Of a stretch of DNA of 64,000 nt, positions 35,481 through 46,560 are shown piece after piece. Below the pieces are notes generated by a model. It ran no database searches. It had not been told where the DNA came from and worked only from the letters and a program-made list of their open reading frames with translations. The stretch lies in NCBI RefSeq assembly GCF_027409185.1, contig NC_084471.1, forward strand, positions 5,858,535 through 5,922,534, in the 5' to 3' direction. Numbering within the stretch: position 1 is the first letter of the stretch; each line of letters starts with the position of its first letter. The position numbers and the translations under genes were made by a program. Source of the stretch: Cynocephalus volans (taxonomy: Eukaryota > Chordata > Mammalia > Dermoptera > Cynocephalidae).

Positions 35481-35580
35481 TTTTTTGGTTTTTTTGGCTC
35501 TGGCTGGTATGGGGATCTGAACCCATGATGCTGGTGTTAGAAGACTGTGCTCTAAACAACTGAGCTAACTGGCCAGCCCA
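35481..35580 (-). mobile_element. CYN-like SINE monomer
   Basis: A single antisense tRNA-like unit ending TGAGCTAACTGGCCAGCCC, with a T-rich left end. Target copies are AACTAGAACTT (35470) and AACTAGATCTT (35581). Confidence 0.88.
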
Positions 35581-35591
35581 AACTAGATCTT

Positions 35592-37630
35592 GAAATAGGA
35601 GTAAACATGATCAGATATAGAGAAAGATATTTTCAAGGGGTTCCACTTCTAGTTATGATGAGTACCTTATAACAGACCAACTTTCCTACTGAGAGCAATT
35701 CCAAAAGCTGAATAGCACACCAAAACACCTGTTTGAAGGCCCTGGAGACCACCCAAAGCAGCCAGGACATTGCCATTGCTTGTCCGTTCAGGGCAGTTGC
35801 TGATCTGTGCTCAGGGACTAGAGGCGGAGCAGAGTGCTGGCCAGAGCCTTGGCAGTCTCTGGGTACTGGGGAGAGCACTGGCGTCCACTGCCACCCAAGC
35901 AGTCAGGACATGATAAAAGACTGTGAATGGGAAAATGTTTTCCAATTCCCGTTTGTCAATTAACAATAAATGATAAATAAAACTGTCCAATAGAGTAAAA
36001 TACTTGATCAGCAGACCATGCCTTCTCCTTTCTAGACAGACAAACCCACTCTTCAAGGGAAACCAAGTTCTGAACAGAAAGCTGCTTTATGAGCAGGGGA
36101 TCAGATTGTGGGGGTAGAACTGAGAGTTTCCAGTCTGATGCAGCCAGCCTGATATGAGGGCTGGCCCCTCTGTGCGGGGTCGTCTTGAGTCTGGGAGCGT
36201 GGTCCCCTCTTCCTGGACAGTGCCATGCAGACACTGTGGATTTGGCTCTTTGTTCTTCTTTTTTTCCCTCTTTTCTATGGTTGCCATTTCTTTAGTTTGC
36301 ACAGAATTTCTTCAAATAGGGTAAAATATGGTTAGTTTATTTTCCGCTTACTAATGTACACTCACAGTCCAGTCCTGTCTCTCCAAGACTTGGGAGGCTG
36401 CTGGAACTGGCTCATGCTGGCTCGGGAGAATTGATTGTGCACATCTCTCCCCGACTCTTCATTCAGTTATGTCAAGTTGGTGGTTTGAACTAGCCATGGT
36501 GTGAGCATTTACACCATGGACATTGGCAAACTCTGCAAATCAGGACTTCTTCCTCAGAGAGCCAGCTGAACATTTACCAGCACAGCACCGCCTAGACTTC
36601 TTGATTGGAGTTTGGGGTCATGGATTCCAAACTCTTGGATCTCACATTTGTAGAAATTCCCTGATTACTCCTGCGAATCATTAATGTTATCATTGTCCAA
36701 GAATTCTAGAGTAAATCTCAGAGAGCAGCCTAATTTCCCTTATCTCTGGGTTCCTTGGGGAACATTTCACTTTTGCCCCATTTACCAGTAAAAGGCCAGA
36801 CTGTGAGAAGTCTTGAACAGCAGTCTAAGAAAAGCAGTCTAAGAAAAGTAATGAGGGAAGAGGAGTTAGAAAGCCATTATATCATTTAGCTGAATGTGAC
36901 AGAGGCCTGAATTTAGCCACAGTAGATGCTGTGGAGCACATTTATCTGCCACCTGCATTGCTATTTCACTTGAGAGCAGTATTACAATTGTACTACAGGA
37001 AACTTCCCACAGAATAGCTGAGAATCTCAGGGATTCTCAGAATGCCACTATCCAATTCATGAAACATCTCTTTCTACATCTGTCTTTCAATCAGTCAACC
37101 TTTTCAGGGCTCTTGAATCTTAGGAGATATATATTTTTGGAATCAGACCCTTAGGTTTGTTATGCCAAAAGTCACATCAGCTATTCAGAGGACAGAAATT
37201 CTGTGCTCATGAAATGGCAACTTTACTCCTGACAAGAACAATTCATGGTTTTATTGTACCTGTTTATATGCAGGCATCTTATAGGACTATTCTCATTAAT
37301 ATACATTAAAAGTCTATTATGTGTAATCTGAGATTCTGACCTGTTAAGTCCTGTAACCGGACTTACTGGACAAGTAAGTTTATTTACTTAACTTACTGGA
37401 CAAGTGAGTTTTATTTTTGTTCTATAGCCCAAAGTACAGTTCCATCAGAACTTGTAAACAGGATATTGCTCAAGCAATATCAGTAACCACTGGTGGATTG
37501 TGGATGGGAGCTTGTAGCCCTGTGTACTTACAGTAACACGACAGTGTAAAAATCAGCATTCTTATAGAAGGCCAGATTTTCCAAAGAAATAGGCTTTAAA
37601 AAAGCAAGATGCAAAGCTAAAATAGTCATA
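35592..37630. other. Single-copy sequence with small tandem repeats
   Basis: No gene found. Contains a 15-bp doublet (AGTCTAAGAAAAGC) at about 36822-36850 and a 30-bp doublet around ACTTACTGGACAAGT at 37361 and 37391. Confidence 0.45.
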
Positions 37631-37639
37631 TGCTTATTA

Positions 37640-37850
37640 AGTAATACCTGCCTGTGCAGTGTTCTAAGCTTTCCCAAAGATCCTTCATCTGTGTCAGTGC
37701 GTTTTATTGAAATTCTTATAACAATGCTACGAGGTGGGCAAACTGTGTATTACTCTTTTCTCTCACCTATGGATAGGGAAACTGAGGTTCAAAGAATGAT
37801 GTGCCCACAGTGGCCCAGCAGCAGAGCCACAATTACCCAGGTTAAAGATT
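37640..37850 (+). mobile_element. MIR SINE
   Basis: MIR order: GTGCAGTGTTCTAAGCTTTC, TTATAACAATGCTACGAGGT, GGGAAACTGAGGTTCAAAGA, CCCAGCAGCAGAGCCAC. Confidence 0.7.
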
Positions 37851-38042
37851 CTTGGCCCGGCACTTATCATGCCAAGCACGAAGCTTAGGACAATTTGTTT
37901 TTGTGGGTGAAATGTACTCAGCTATAGGTGTATGTTTGCATTTTCTTAAGCTAGTGATAGAAGCAGCAAAAAAAGGAGACTGGTGTGGATGGAATGGAGT
38001 GCAGTGGGGCCGCGGATTGGGGCACTGGCATTGAAGCTGGTG

Positions 38043-38309
38043 TTGTTGCTTATTTCAGCAATGGCTCCAGTGGGTCCACCTCCTGGTATTCATGTCCTTG
38101 TATAGCCCCTCCCACACTGGCCCTGTGACTCACTTTAACCAATACGGTGGAGCCCAAGGGATGCTGGGCCAATTCTGGGTCTAAGCCTCAAGGGTGCTTT
38201 TGCACTTTGGGGAGCTCTGAGCTACTGTGTAAGGAGTCCTAGAGAGGCCACATGGAGAGGGAGAAGCCATGAGGCTACACAGACGACAGGGTGGGGGAAG
38301 AGGAGCGGG

Positions 38310-38371
<62 letters not shown>

Positions 38372-38640
38372 GACAGAGAGAGAGAGGAGAGAGAGCATGC
38401 CCGAGAGCCCTAGCTGAGCCGATCCAGCATTTCAATCGGCCTGGCCAAAGCACCAGACACGTGGGTAAAGCCCCTGATGCCATCTGACTACAACTGCATG
38501 AGAGACCCCAAGGGAGAGCAGAAGAAGAATTGTTCAGCTGAGCTCTAGTCAATCTCAAATCATGAGAAATAATAAAACAGTTGTTTTTAGCCAATATGTT
38601 TTGGGGCGGTTGTTATTACAGCAAGATACCCAAAAACAGC
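38043..38640 (+). mobile_element. Old MLT1-type LTR with (GA)n expansion
   Basis: Landmarks: CATGTCCTTGTATAGCCCCT, GACTCACTTTAACCAATACG, AGAGGCCACATGGAGAGG, GAGAAATAATAAAACAGTTG as polyadenylation region, and TTTTGGGGCGGTTGTTATTA. The middle is expanded by an AG-rich microsatellite, which makes an open frame on either strand that is an artefact. Confidence 0.7.
38308..38396 (+). repeat. (GA)n / (GACA)n microsatellite
   Basis: About 90 bp of AG dinucleotides with interspersed ACAGAG units inside the MLT1 LTR. Confidence 0.93.
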
Positions 38641-38689
38641 TAGGCAAGATTTCACTCGCTCATTTGCTCATTGGTTATTTACTAAGCAG

Positions 38690-39300
38690 CTACGACACTC
38701 CTGTCACTTTCTCTTCCTGTTGCTATCATCTAGCAACATTCCAATCATTTCCCTTCCCGCATTCATTGATGACTTTAGTGCCTGAGTCTCTGTCTTTCCA
38801 CCACCAGGCCTGTTGTCATTCTTGGTGACTTCAACATCATCACATATTACCATGTCTCTCAGTTGCTTAATCTCCTCATTCCACTACATTCCTCTACATT
38901 CCTCTACATTGCTCCACTGTCCACTCACGTAGACCTGCCCTAGCCCTGATCAATCACTAATAACTGGACCACCCCACATCGCTATTTTAAGCATCCTTTC
39001 TTTGACCCTCATCTCCCCACACTCGAATCCTTCTACATAACTTACTCTGATGCCCCACTGCAGCAGTTCTTCAACCTCATGGAGACTCCAATCCCTTGAC
39101 CCTACAAGTGTTTCACTGTTCCTCACCCCCACCACCCACGTTGTCCCTTCCCTTCTTTCCCAATTTGTAGTCCATGGCCCCTTATCACAGCCACTCACCT
39201 GCAAACACCTATGATTCTCCTTCTCCTTTCTCTCTTCATAGCACTCTCGGCAAATCCCCAATCCCGGTTAAATCTAACCATCCCCTCTGCATTGCCACCT
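38690..39300 (+). mobile_element. Possible L2/CR1-like LINE coding relic
   Basis: CATTCTTGGTGACTTCAACATC resembles the GDFN box of a LINE endonuclease, in C/T-rich diverged sequence. Includes a CTACATTCCT triplet repeat at 38884-38910. Too decayed for a firm call. Confidence 0.35.
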
Positions 39301-39324
39301 AAGTAGGAGAAGAAAACACATCAT

Positions 39325-40650
39325 TCCATTTTATTGAGATATAATTCACATAACAAAATTTACCAATTTAAATTGTACAATTCAATGGTTTTTAGTACCG
39401 TCACAAAGTTGCAGAATTATCCTCACACTCAATTATAACATTTTCATCACCCCGAAAAGAAACTCTGTCCCCTTTAGCAGTCACTCATCATTTCCCCTCC
39501 CCGCCTGCCCCTAGCAACCACTAATCTACTCTCTGTCTCTGTAGGTTTCCCTATTCTGACGTTCCACATGAATGGGGTCATACAATATGTGATCTTTTGT
39601 GACAGGCTTCTGAGATGTAGCATGTTTTGGAGGTTCACCCATGTTATAGCATGCATCAGTACTTCCTTCCTTTTTAAGGCTGAATTATATTCTATTATAT
39701 GGATATACCACATTTTGTTTGTAATTATCAGGTTATTAGTTGATGGACATTTGTGTTTCTACTTTTTGGCTTGTATGAATAACACTGCTACGAACATTCA
39801 CGTAACAGTCTTTGTGTGAACATGTTTTCCGTTCTCTTGGGTGTACACTTAAGAGTGGAATTCCTGGGACATATGGTAACTCTTATGTTTAACGTTATGA
39901 GGAACTTCCAAATTGTTTTCCAAAGCAGCTGAACCATTCTACATTCCAAGCAGCAATGTATAAGTGTTCCAGTTTCTCCACATCCTCATCAACACCTGTT
40001 ATCTATGGCCAGACTGTGCAGGGAACCCAATCCTTGACCTTGGTGTTAGAAGGCCGTGCTCTAACCAGCTGAGCTAACCGGCCAGCCCTTATTTTCCATT
40101 CTTTTGATCACAGCCGTACTAGCGGATGTGCAATGTCATCTCATTGTGATTTTAGTTAGCATTTTCCTGATGACTAACAATGTTGAACATCTTCTCATGT
40201 GCTTGTGGGATGTTTGTATGTCTTCTTCTGATAAATATTTCTTCAAATCCTTTGCTCATTTAAAAATATTGGGTTACGGATGTGGAGAGGGGAAAAATAA
40301 AAAAAGTTAAATAATTGGGTTGTCTTTTTTTATTGAGTTGTAAAAATTCTTTATATGTCCTGGATACCAGTCCCTTGTCAGGTATATGATAACCAAATAT
40401 TTCTCCCATTCTGTGGGTTGCCTTTTCACTTTCTTGATGGTTTCCTTTGAAACACAAAAGTTTTTAATTTTGTTGAAATCCTATTTATCTATTTTTTTGT
40501 TATTGTTCATGCTTTTAGTGTCATATCTAAGATGCCATTGTCTAATCCAAGGTCACAAAGATTTATACCTGTGTTTTCTTTGAAGAGTTTCATAGTTTTA
40601 GCTCTTATTTTGGAACTTCAATCTATTTTTTCTATCCTCTCTTTTGATTC
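39325..40650 (-). mobile_element. L1 3' region, minus strand
   Basis: The 3' UTR lies at the left (ATTTTATTGAGATATAATTC, GTACAATTCAATGGTTTTTA). Antisense ORF2 tail follows to the right (CCACATTTTGTTTGTAATTA, TTCTCCACATCCTCATCAAC, TTCTTTATATGTCCTGGATA). Interrupted by the SINE at 40003. No intact frame. Confidence 0.82.
40003..40088 (-). mobile_element. CYN-like SINE monomer
   Basis: Antisense unit: GAACCCAATCCTTGACCTTG, TGTTAGAAGGCCGTGCTC, GAGCTAACCGGCCAGCCC. It interrupts the L1 between CACCTGTTAT and TTATTTTCC. Confidence 0.82.
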
Positions 40651-40679
40651 TTAAAAACTGTGATAAAATACACGTAACA

Positions 40680-40775
40680 GGTTAGCTAGTTAGCTCAGTT
40701 GGTTTGAGTGCCACCTTGTAACACCAAGGTCAAGGGTTTAGATCCCTGTAATGGCCAGCCACAAAGAAAAAAAAA
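40680..40775 (+). mobile_element. CYN-like SINE monomer
   Basis: Plus-strand unit: GTTAGCTAGTTAGCTCAGTT, CCTTGTAACACCAAGGTC, GGGTTTAGATCCC, ATGGCCAGCC and an A-rich tail. It splits the L1 3' UTR near CACGTAAC. Confidence 0.88.
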
Positions 40776-42124
40776 TAACGTAAAATTTACCATCTTAATC
40801 ATTTTTAAGCATATATTTCAGTGGTATTAAGTACATTCACAGTGATTGTACTTAATCATCACCACCATCCATCCACAGAATTACTCCCCACTGTTCCCAA
40901 CCCCTGGAAATCACCATTCTACTTTCTGTCTCTATGAATTTCAATACTCTAGGTACATCATACAAGTGGAATCATGCAGACTTTGTCCTTTGGTGACTGG
41001 CTTATTTCACTTACTATATTGTCCTCAAAGTTCAGTCATGTTGTAGCATATGTCAGAATTTCCTTTCTTTTTAAGGCTGTATAATATTCCCTTGAACACA
41101 TACACCACATTTTGTTTATCCATTCATACATCCATGGACACTTGGTTTGCTTCCACCTTTTGGCTGTTATAAATAATGCTGCTACAAACATGAGTGCACA
41201 AATATCTCTTTGAGACCCTGCTTTCAATTACTTCAGATATATACCCAGATGGAATTGCTGGATCAGATGGTAATTCTAATTTAATTTTTTGAGGAACTGC
41301 CATATTATTTTCCACAGCACCATTTTACATCCCACCAACAGTGTGCAAGGTTGCAGTTTCTCCACGTCCTTGCCAACACTTGCTATCTTCTGTTGTTGTT
41401 TTTATAGTAGCCATCCTAATGGGTATGAGGTGGTACCTCATGTGGTTTTGATTTGCATTTCCATAATGAGTATCTTTTCATGTAATTATTGGCCATTTGT
41501 ATGTCTTCTGTAGAGAAATGTCTACTTGAGTCCTCTGCCATTTTAAAAAAATTGGCTTGTCTTTCTGCTGTTGAGTTGTATGAGTTCTTTATATAGTGTG
41601 GATATTAATCCCTTTTCAGATATATGATTTGCAAACATTTTCTCCTTTTCCAGGGTTGCCTTTTCACTCTACGTATTGTGTCCTTTGATGCATAGAAGTT
41701 TTTACTTTTGATGTAGTCCAGTTTATCTATTTATTCTCTTGTTGCATGTGCTTTTGTTGTCATAGTCAAGAAATCATTGCCAAATCCAATGTCATGAAGT
41801 TTTTCTCCTGTATTTTTTTCTAAGAATTTTATAGTTTTGGGTCTTATGTTTAGGTATTTGATCCATTTTGAGTTAATTTTTGTTTGTGGTGTAAAGTAGG
41901 GCTTTGATTCATTTTGAGTTAATTTTTTGCCTATAGTGTAAGGTAGTAGTTCAACTTTATTCTTTTGTATATGCATGTCTAGTTGTCCCAGCACCAGTTG
42001 TTGAAAACACTATTCTTTCCCCATTGGATGGTCTTGGCACACTTGTTGAAGTCAATTGACCATGAATGTGAAGCTTTATTTCTGGGCTCTTGATTCTACT
42101 CCTCTGATATATATGTCTGTTCTT

Positions 42125-42272
42125 TTTTAAAAAAAAAAAAAAGATGGCCAGTAAGGGGATCTTAACCCTTGACTTGGTGTTGTCAGCACCACGCTCATCC
42201 ATATGGGATCCAAACCCATGGCCTTGGTGTTATCAGCACCACACTCTCCCGAGTGAGCCACGGGCTGGCCCC
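42125..42272 (-). mobile_element. CYN-like SINE dimer
   Basis: Antisense dimer with a shortened junction between units. Its left end has A rather than T runs, an odd tail. A perfect 15-bp duplication TATATGTCTGTTCTT lies at 42110-42124 and 42273-42287. Confidence 0.92.
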
Positions 42273-43424
42273 TATATGTCTGTTCTTACGTTAGTGCCAC
42301 ATGGTCTTGGTTACTGCAGCTATGTAGTAAATTTCAGAAACAGGAAGTGAGTTTTCCAAGTTTGATCATTTTCGAGACTGTTTTGGCTATTCTGAGTCCC
42401 TTGCATTTCCATATGAATTTTAGGATCAGCTTGTCAATTTCTGCAAAAGAAGCAGCTGGAATTTTGATACGGATTATATTGAATCTGTAGATGAATTTGG
42501 GGATCTTAACAATATCACCTCTTCTAATGCATGAACATGGTGTCTTTTCATTTATGTATGTCTTTAATGTTTTCAGTGTACAAATCTTACACTTGTCTTG
42601 TTAAATGCACTTCCACGTGCTTGATTCTTATTTACGCCATCGTAAATGGAATTGTCTTCATTTCACTTTCAGATTTTTCTTTGCTAATGTATAGAGATAT
42701 AATAGGTTTTTGATACTGATCTTATGTTCTGTAATTTTGCTGAACTCCATCTAGTTCTAGTAGTTTTTGTGGCTTTCTTAGGATTTTCTGTATACAAGGG
42801 CATGTCATCTATAAAGAGATAGTTTTACCCCTTCCTTTCTAATCTGGATGATTTTTACTTCTTTTTATTGTCTAAGTGCTCTGTTTAGAACCTCCAGTAA
42901 AATGTTTAATGGAAGTAGCAAGAACAGACATCCTCATCTTGTTTCTGATCTTTGGGGAAAGCATTCAGCCTTTCACCATCAAGTGTGATGTGAGTGTAGG
43001 TTTTTCGCAGATAATCTTTATTGGGTTGAGAACTTCCCTTCTATTCCTAGTTTGCTGGATGTTTTTATGAAAGAGTTTTGAGCTTTTTCAAATGCCTTTT
43101 CTGTGTCTGTGGAGATAATCGTGTAGTTTTTGTCCTTTATTCTATTGAGGTGGTGTATTAAAGTAATTGATTTTTGGATGCCGAACCAAACTTGCATTCC
43201 TGGGATAAGAATCTCATTTGATTCCTGGGATAAATCTCATTTGGTCATTGTGTATAATACTTTTTATGTTTCTGGATTCGGTTTGCTAGTATTTTGTTGA
43301 GAATTTTTGCATTATAATCAAAAAGAATATCATAGTTTTCTTTTCTTGTGATGTCTTTGTCCGGTTTTGGTATCGGGGTGACACTGACCTCATCATAGAA
43401 TGAATTGGCAGCCCTGTCCAGACA

Positions 43425-43700
43425 CTGTATTTAAGTGTATTTATTGTAAGTGTTCAATTCAGTGGCACTAAGTACATTCACAAAGTTGTACCAGCATCAC
43501 CACTATTCATTTCCAGAGCTTTTTTATCATCCCAAACAGAAACTCTGTGCCCATTAAACAACGACTCTCCGTTCCTCTTCTCCCCAGCTCTGGTAAGCTC
43601 TATTTTACTTTCTGTCTTTATGAATTTGCCTATTATAGGTACCTAAATAAGTAGAATCATGCAATAATTGCTCTTTTGTATCTGGCTTATTTCTATTCAT
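43425..43700 (-). mobile_element. Third L1 3' UTR fragment
   Basis: AAGTGTTCAATTCAGTGGCA, TACATTCACAAAGTTGTACC and AACAGAAACTCTGTGCCCAT repeat the antisense L1 3' UTR pattern of the neighbours. Confidence 0.75.
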
Positions 43701-43971
43701 TCTTTTATATTTTTTCATCCTTGAAGGGTTTATTTGAAAGTTAAAATTTCAAAAATTATTAACTAGCACACAGTGTGATATTACAGCTTTGAACAAATTT
43801 AGTTGAAGATACTTTTGAAACTGGTTTATCTTATCTTTAATCATTTTTTTGGTTACTTAACTGTAAATTATATTTTATCTTATAGGGTCTCTTACTCTTA
43901 AAATTTTAAAAAGGAAGGCATTTTATCATTGCAAATTAGATGCATGACAGTCTTTAATATAAAAAGAAATG

Positions 43972-44074
43972 GGGTTGGGGGGTTAGCTCAGTTGGTTGGA
44001 GTGCAGTGTTATAACAGAAAGGTCAAGCATTCAGAGCCCTGTACAGGCCAGCTGCCAAAAAAAAAAAAGCTTGG
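43972..44074 (+). mobile_element. CYN-like SINE monomer
   Basis: GGGGTTAGCTCAGTTGGTTG, GTTATAACAGAAAGGTC, CATTCAGAGCCC, then an A tail. Duplication AAAAAGAAATG at 43961-43971 and 44075-44085. Confidence 0.9.
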
Positions 44075-44149
44075 AAAAAGAAATGTATGTGACTTTTATG
44101 AGTCTTTTCTCTTTTCTTTGTGACCCTAGTAGGGGTTTAGATTTTATTT

Positions 44150-45084
44150 TATTTTAATTTATTTTATTTATTGAATCAAAATTGATTATATATATTTTTT
44201 GGGTTCAACATTGATATATGTTGATCAAATCATTATTACCAGCATATATATTGTTACAAATCATAATTATTCTTTATGCCCCTTGTCCAATCTCTCCCCA
44301 TCCCCCAGTCCCTCACCCCCAATTACCCTAGATTTCTTCTCTCCTTCTGAAAGAATAATGGTTACTCCGTTAATTTGTTGCCTAGATCATCTGTCCAATG
44401 CTGAGAGATGTGATCAGGTCCCCCAATATTATCATAGAGCAGATGCTTCTTCTGTCACTCTGAAATGGGCTTTGTGGAGAGAGCCATCCTCTTCTTTTCT
44501 TTATCTCTGCTGGTGACTCTCCTTGTGTCAATGCACTCCAGTGGTTGGCGGTTGTGGCGTCTAGCTGCTTTTGCAGCAGCCGTGGTTATTGTGGTGGCTG
44601 TGGTGGGCCACACTCATGTAGGTGATGTTTTTGGCATGATCCTTTGTGCTGGTGGTGTGCCTGCTTGTGGGTGTGTCTGGTCCCCTTCTCCATGGCCTGG
44701 GTCCCCAAGCAGGCCCTGAGGCACTGGCGCAGTGTGTCTGGTTGTGAGAGGGGGGTCTGGTCCCCTTCTCCATGCCCTGGTGTCACTGGGCAGGCCCTGA
44801 GGCACTGATGACATGTGCCTGGTGGTAGGAGGGCAGTCTGGTCCCTATCTCCATGCCCCGGGTGACTGGGTGGGCCCCAAGGCACTGGCGTGGTGTGCCT
44901 GGTTGTGGGAGGGGGGGGTCCGGTCCCCTTTTCCATGCCCTGGGTCCCCGGGCAGGCCCTGAGGTGCTGGCATGGTGTGCCTGATTGTGGGAGGGGGGTC
45001 CGGTCCCCTTCTCCATGCCTTGGGTCCCCGGGTGGGCCCTGAGACACTGGTGTGGTATGTCTGGTTCTGGGAAGTGGGATCCTG
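44150..45084 (-). mobile_element. VNTR-L1 composite retroelement (SVA-like plan)
   Basis: A complete insertion with a perfect 12-bp duplication TAGATTTTATTT (44138-44149 and 45085-45096). On the minus strand it runs 5' to 3' as follows: five GC-rich ~80-bp tandem units; a linker of about 230 bp; a stretch resembling L1 ORF2 endonuclease-end DNA (about 44446-44366, with ATAATATTGGGGGAC and CAGCATTGGACAGATGATC); a G-rich tract (44335-44285); and an AT-rich end with an A-rich tail. The minus-strand target reads TTTTTT/AAATAAAATC, an L1-endonuclease-type site. No coding capacity is evident. I do not recognise the family. It could also be an unusual L1 3' UTR. Confidence 0.75.
44679..45081 (-). 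repeat. GC-rich ~80-bp tandem repeat (VNTR), five units
   Basis: Units start with GGTCC at 44679, 44759, 44840, 44922 and 45002 (spacing 80, 81, 82, 80). Each contains CCATGCC, a GGGC/TGGGCCC block, GGCACTGG and a GGTTGTGGGAGG-like end. Third-unit divergence and indels show some age. The 177-codon frame across it on the minus strand is repeat-driven. Confidence 0.92.
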
Positions 45085-45096
45085 TAGATTTTATTT

Positions 45097-45640
45097 AAAA
45101 AATGTTTTCTCCTATTCACACCACCCAGATTTCCCCCCTTTCCCCCACCTTTTCATTGCTTTCAAATCCAAGCCTATCAGAGCTCACACTTTCTGCCAGA
45201 AAAATCCAATCAGCTCTCTTTCCTTTGAAGCCAGACTCAGTCAGCTGAGCATTGCTCTGGCTTAGCCACAGGCTGCAGGGCCAGAGGTGCTGGGGACAGA
45301 AAGTTGTTTACCCTGGGCTTAGCAAACAGCTCACGAAAAACACTAAGAAGCCTGTTCCTGAGCATCCTCTCCCTGCCCCCGCACAGCAGCCCCCCTCCCT
45401 TTCTCTGAAGACCCAAAACAGTCAGTCTCCTGACTTTGCGCTCTCCTAGATAAAAGTAATAATAGTCTCACATACCTCTTGTTAGGGATTACAGGAAATT
45501 ACCTCCCTCTCCTCATTTTAAAATCAGCTTGAACTCAGTAGACAGGCTGGCTGCTTCTGGACTTTTTCTCTCTTACTTGCCTGCCACACTTACTGCTAGG
45601 AGGTTATCTGGAGAATGTCTGTCACATGGTCCTAGTGATG
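45097..45640. other. Single-copy sequence
   Basis: No gene or repeat recognised right of the VNTR element. Confidence 0.4.
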
Positions 45641-45644
45641 ATAT

Positions 45645-45850
45645 TTATAATAACTAGCTAACTTTTATGCAGCCCTCTCTACCTTTATATGTGTTAGCTC
45701 TTTTAATCCTTGCAACAACCCTAAAAGGTTAGGGAAACTGAGACATGAGAGGTTGAGCAGTTTGCCCAGGTCACAGAGCTGGCATGTATCTGAGGTAGTG
45801 TTTGGGCTGTTGTCACTTTCAGAACCTCCACTCTGAGCCACAGTAAGCTC
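45645..45850 (+). mobile_element. MIR SINE
   Basis: ATAACTAGCTAACTTTTATG, CTTGCAACAACCCTAAAAGG, GGGAAACTGAGACATGAGAG and GCCCAGGTCACAGAGCTGGC follow MIR order. Confidence 0.75.
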
Positions 45851-46370
45851 TCTCTGGGGCTTATTTACAGACTAGCACTAAATCTTCATTTAATGGATGC
45901 CTGAGCCAAAGTCCTTAAATATCACCCTCTCTCATTGGGAAAGAAAAGGGCCACTTAGTCCATTTAAGCATTAGCACATTTGTAACCACTTCAGATAATT
46001 TTTTTTTCGTGGTTATGGCAATTTTTACATGATCAGTCTGCAATATTTACTCACCGTGATCCTTAAATCAATAAATACAATGCCTTTAAATCAATAAATA
46101 CAATGTATCCAATATAACAAAAATGAGCACAATAGATCCAAATAATATTATAAATAAATATAATATTTTTAAATAAATGAATACAATGACCAAGAGACCC
46201 TAAGTGGACACTTAACCTGGTCCCAGAGGGTTCTCTAGTTTCTCCACTTTCCTGGCAGAAAGTCTGAGAGGGAGGGAACCAACAAAAGTCTTTGTATTTC
46301 AGTTACTTTCATGTGCTTCCAAAAAGTTTCTCTGAACTTCTCCGGCCCCCTATCAATCCCTATTGTACTG
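45851..46370. other. AT-rich single-copy sequence
   Basis: Holds a local repeat of AATCAATAAATACAATG at about 46067 and 46088, with weaker copies to 46190. Confidence 0.5.
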
Positions 46371-46374
46371 TTGT

Positions 46375-46560
46375 TATTTATGTGCTAGCTTTATTCCCCC
46401 ATTCCCACAGTAAGCATCTGGAAGGCAGGCTCGAGCTTTGATTCATCTGTCTGTCCCTCTCCTTTCTACCCACTAGCCCCACCGTCCCCAGTGTCTAGCA
46501 CTATATCTTGCCCATTCTAAGGGCTCGGTACATATTCGGTGGATGAATGAACAGTCCTCT
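46375..46560 (+). mobile_element. LINE L2 3' end
   Basis: GTAAGCATCTGGAAGGCAGG, CCCAGTGTCTAGCACTATAT, AGGGCTCGGTACATATTC and GGTGGATGAATGAACAG match the L2 terminal order. Confidence 0.7.

Larger units (their letters stand above)
40655..43418 (-). mobile_element. Second minus-strand L1, ORF2 to 3' UTR
   Basis: It restarts with an L1 3' end (GTGATAAAATACACGTAACA) immediately after the first copy, then runs through antisense ORF2. Landmarks are TTGATTTGCATTTCCATAAT at about 41447, GGTATTTGATCCATTTTGAG at about 41852, GATACGGATTATATTGAATC at about 42466 and GAATGAATTGGCAGCCCTG at the break. Stops throughout on the coding strand. Confidence 0.85.

Noticed and set aside
38181..38594. 137-codon minus-strand frame with Leu/Ser repeats
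   Set aside because: Driven by the (GA)n microsatellite inside an MLT1 LTR.
40680..40775. Possible tRNA gene
   Set aside because: Box A and B are present, but mismatched stems, an A-rich tail and placement inside an L1 show a SINE.
44586..45119. 177-codon minus-strand open frame
   Set aside because: It reads through the ~80-bp VNTR. The Pro/Gly/Thr-rich product is a repeat artefact, and frame is kept only in part because units vary between 80 and 82 bp.
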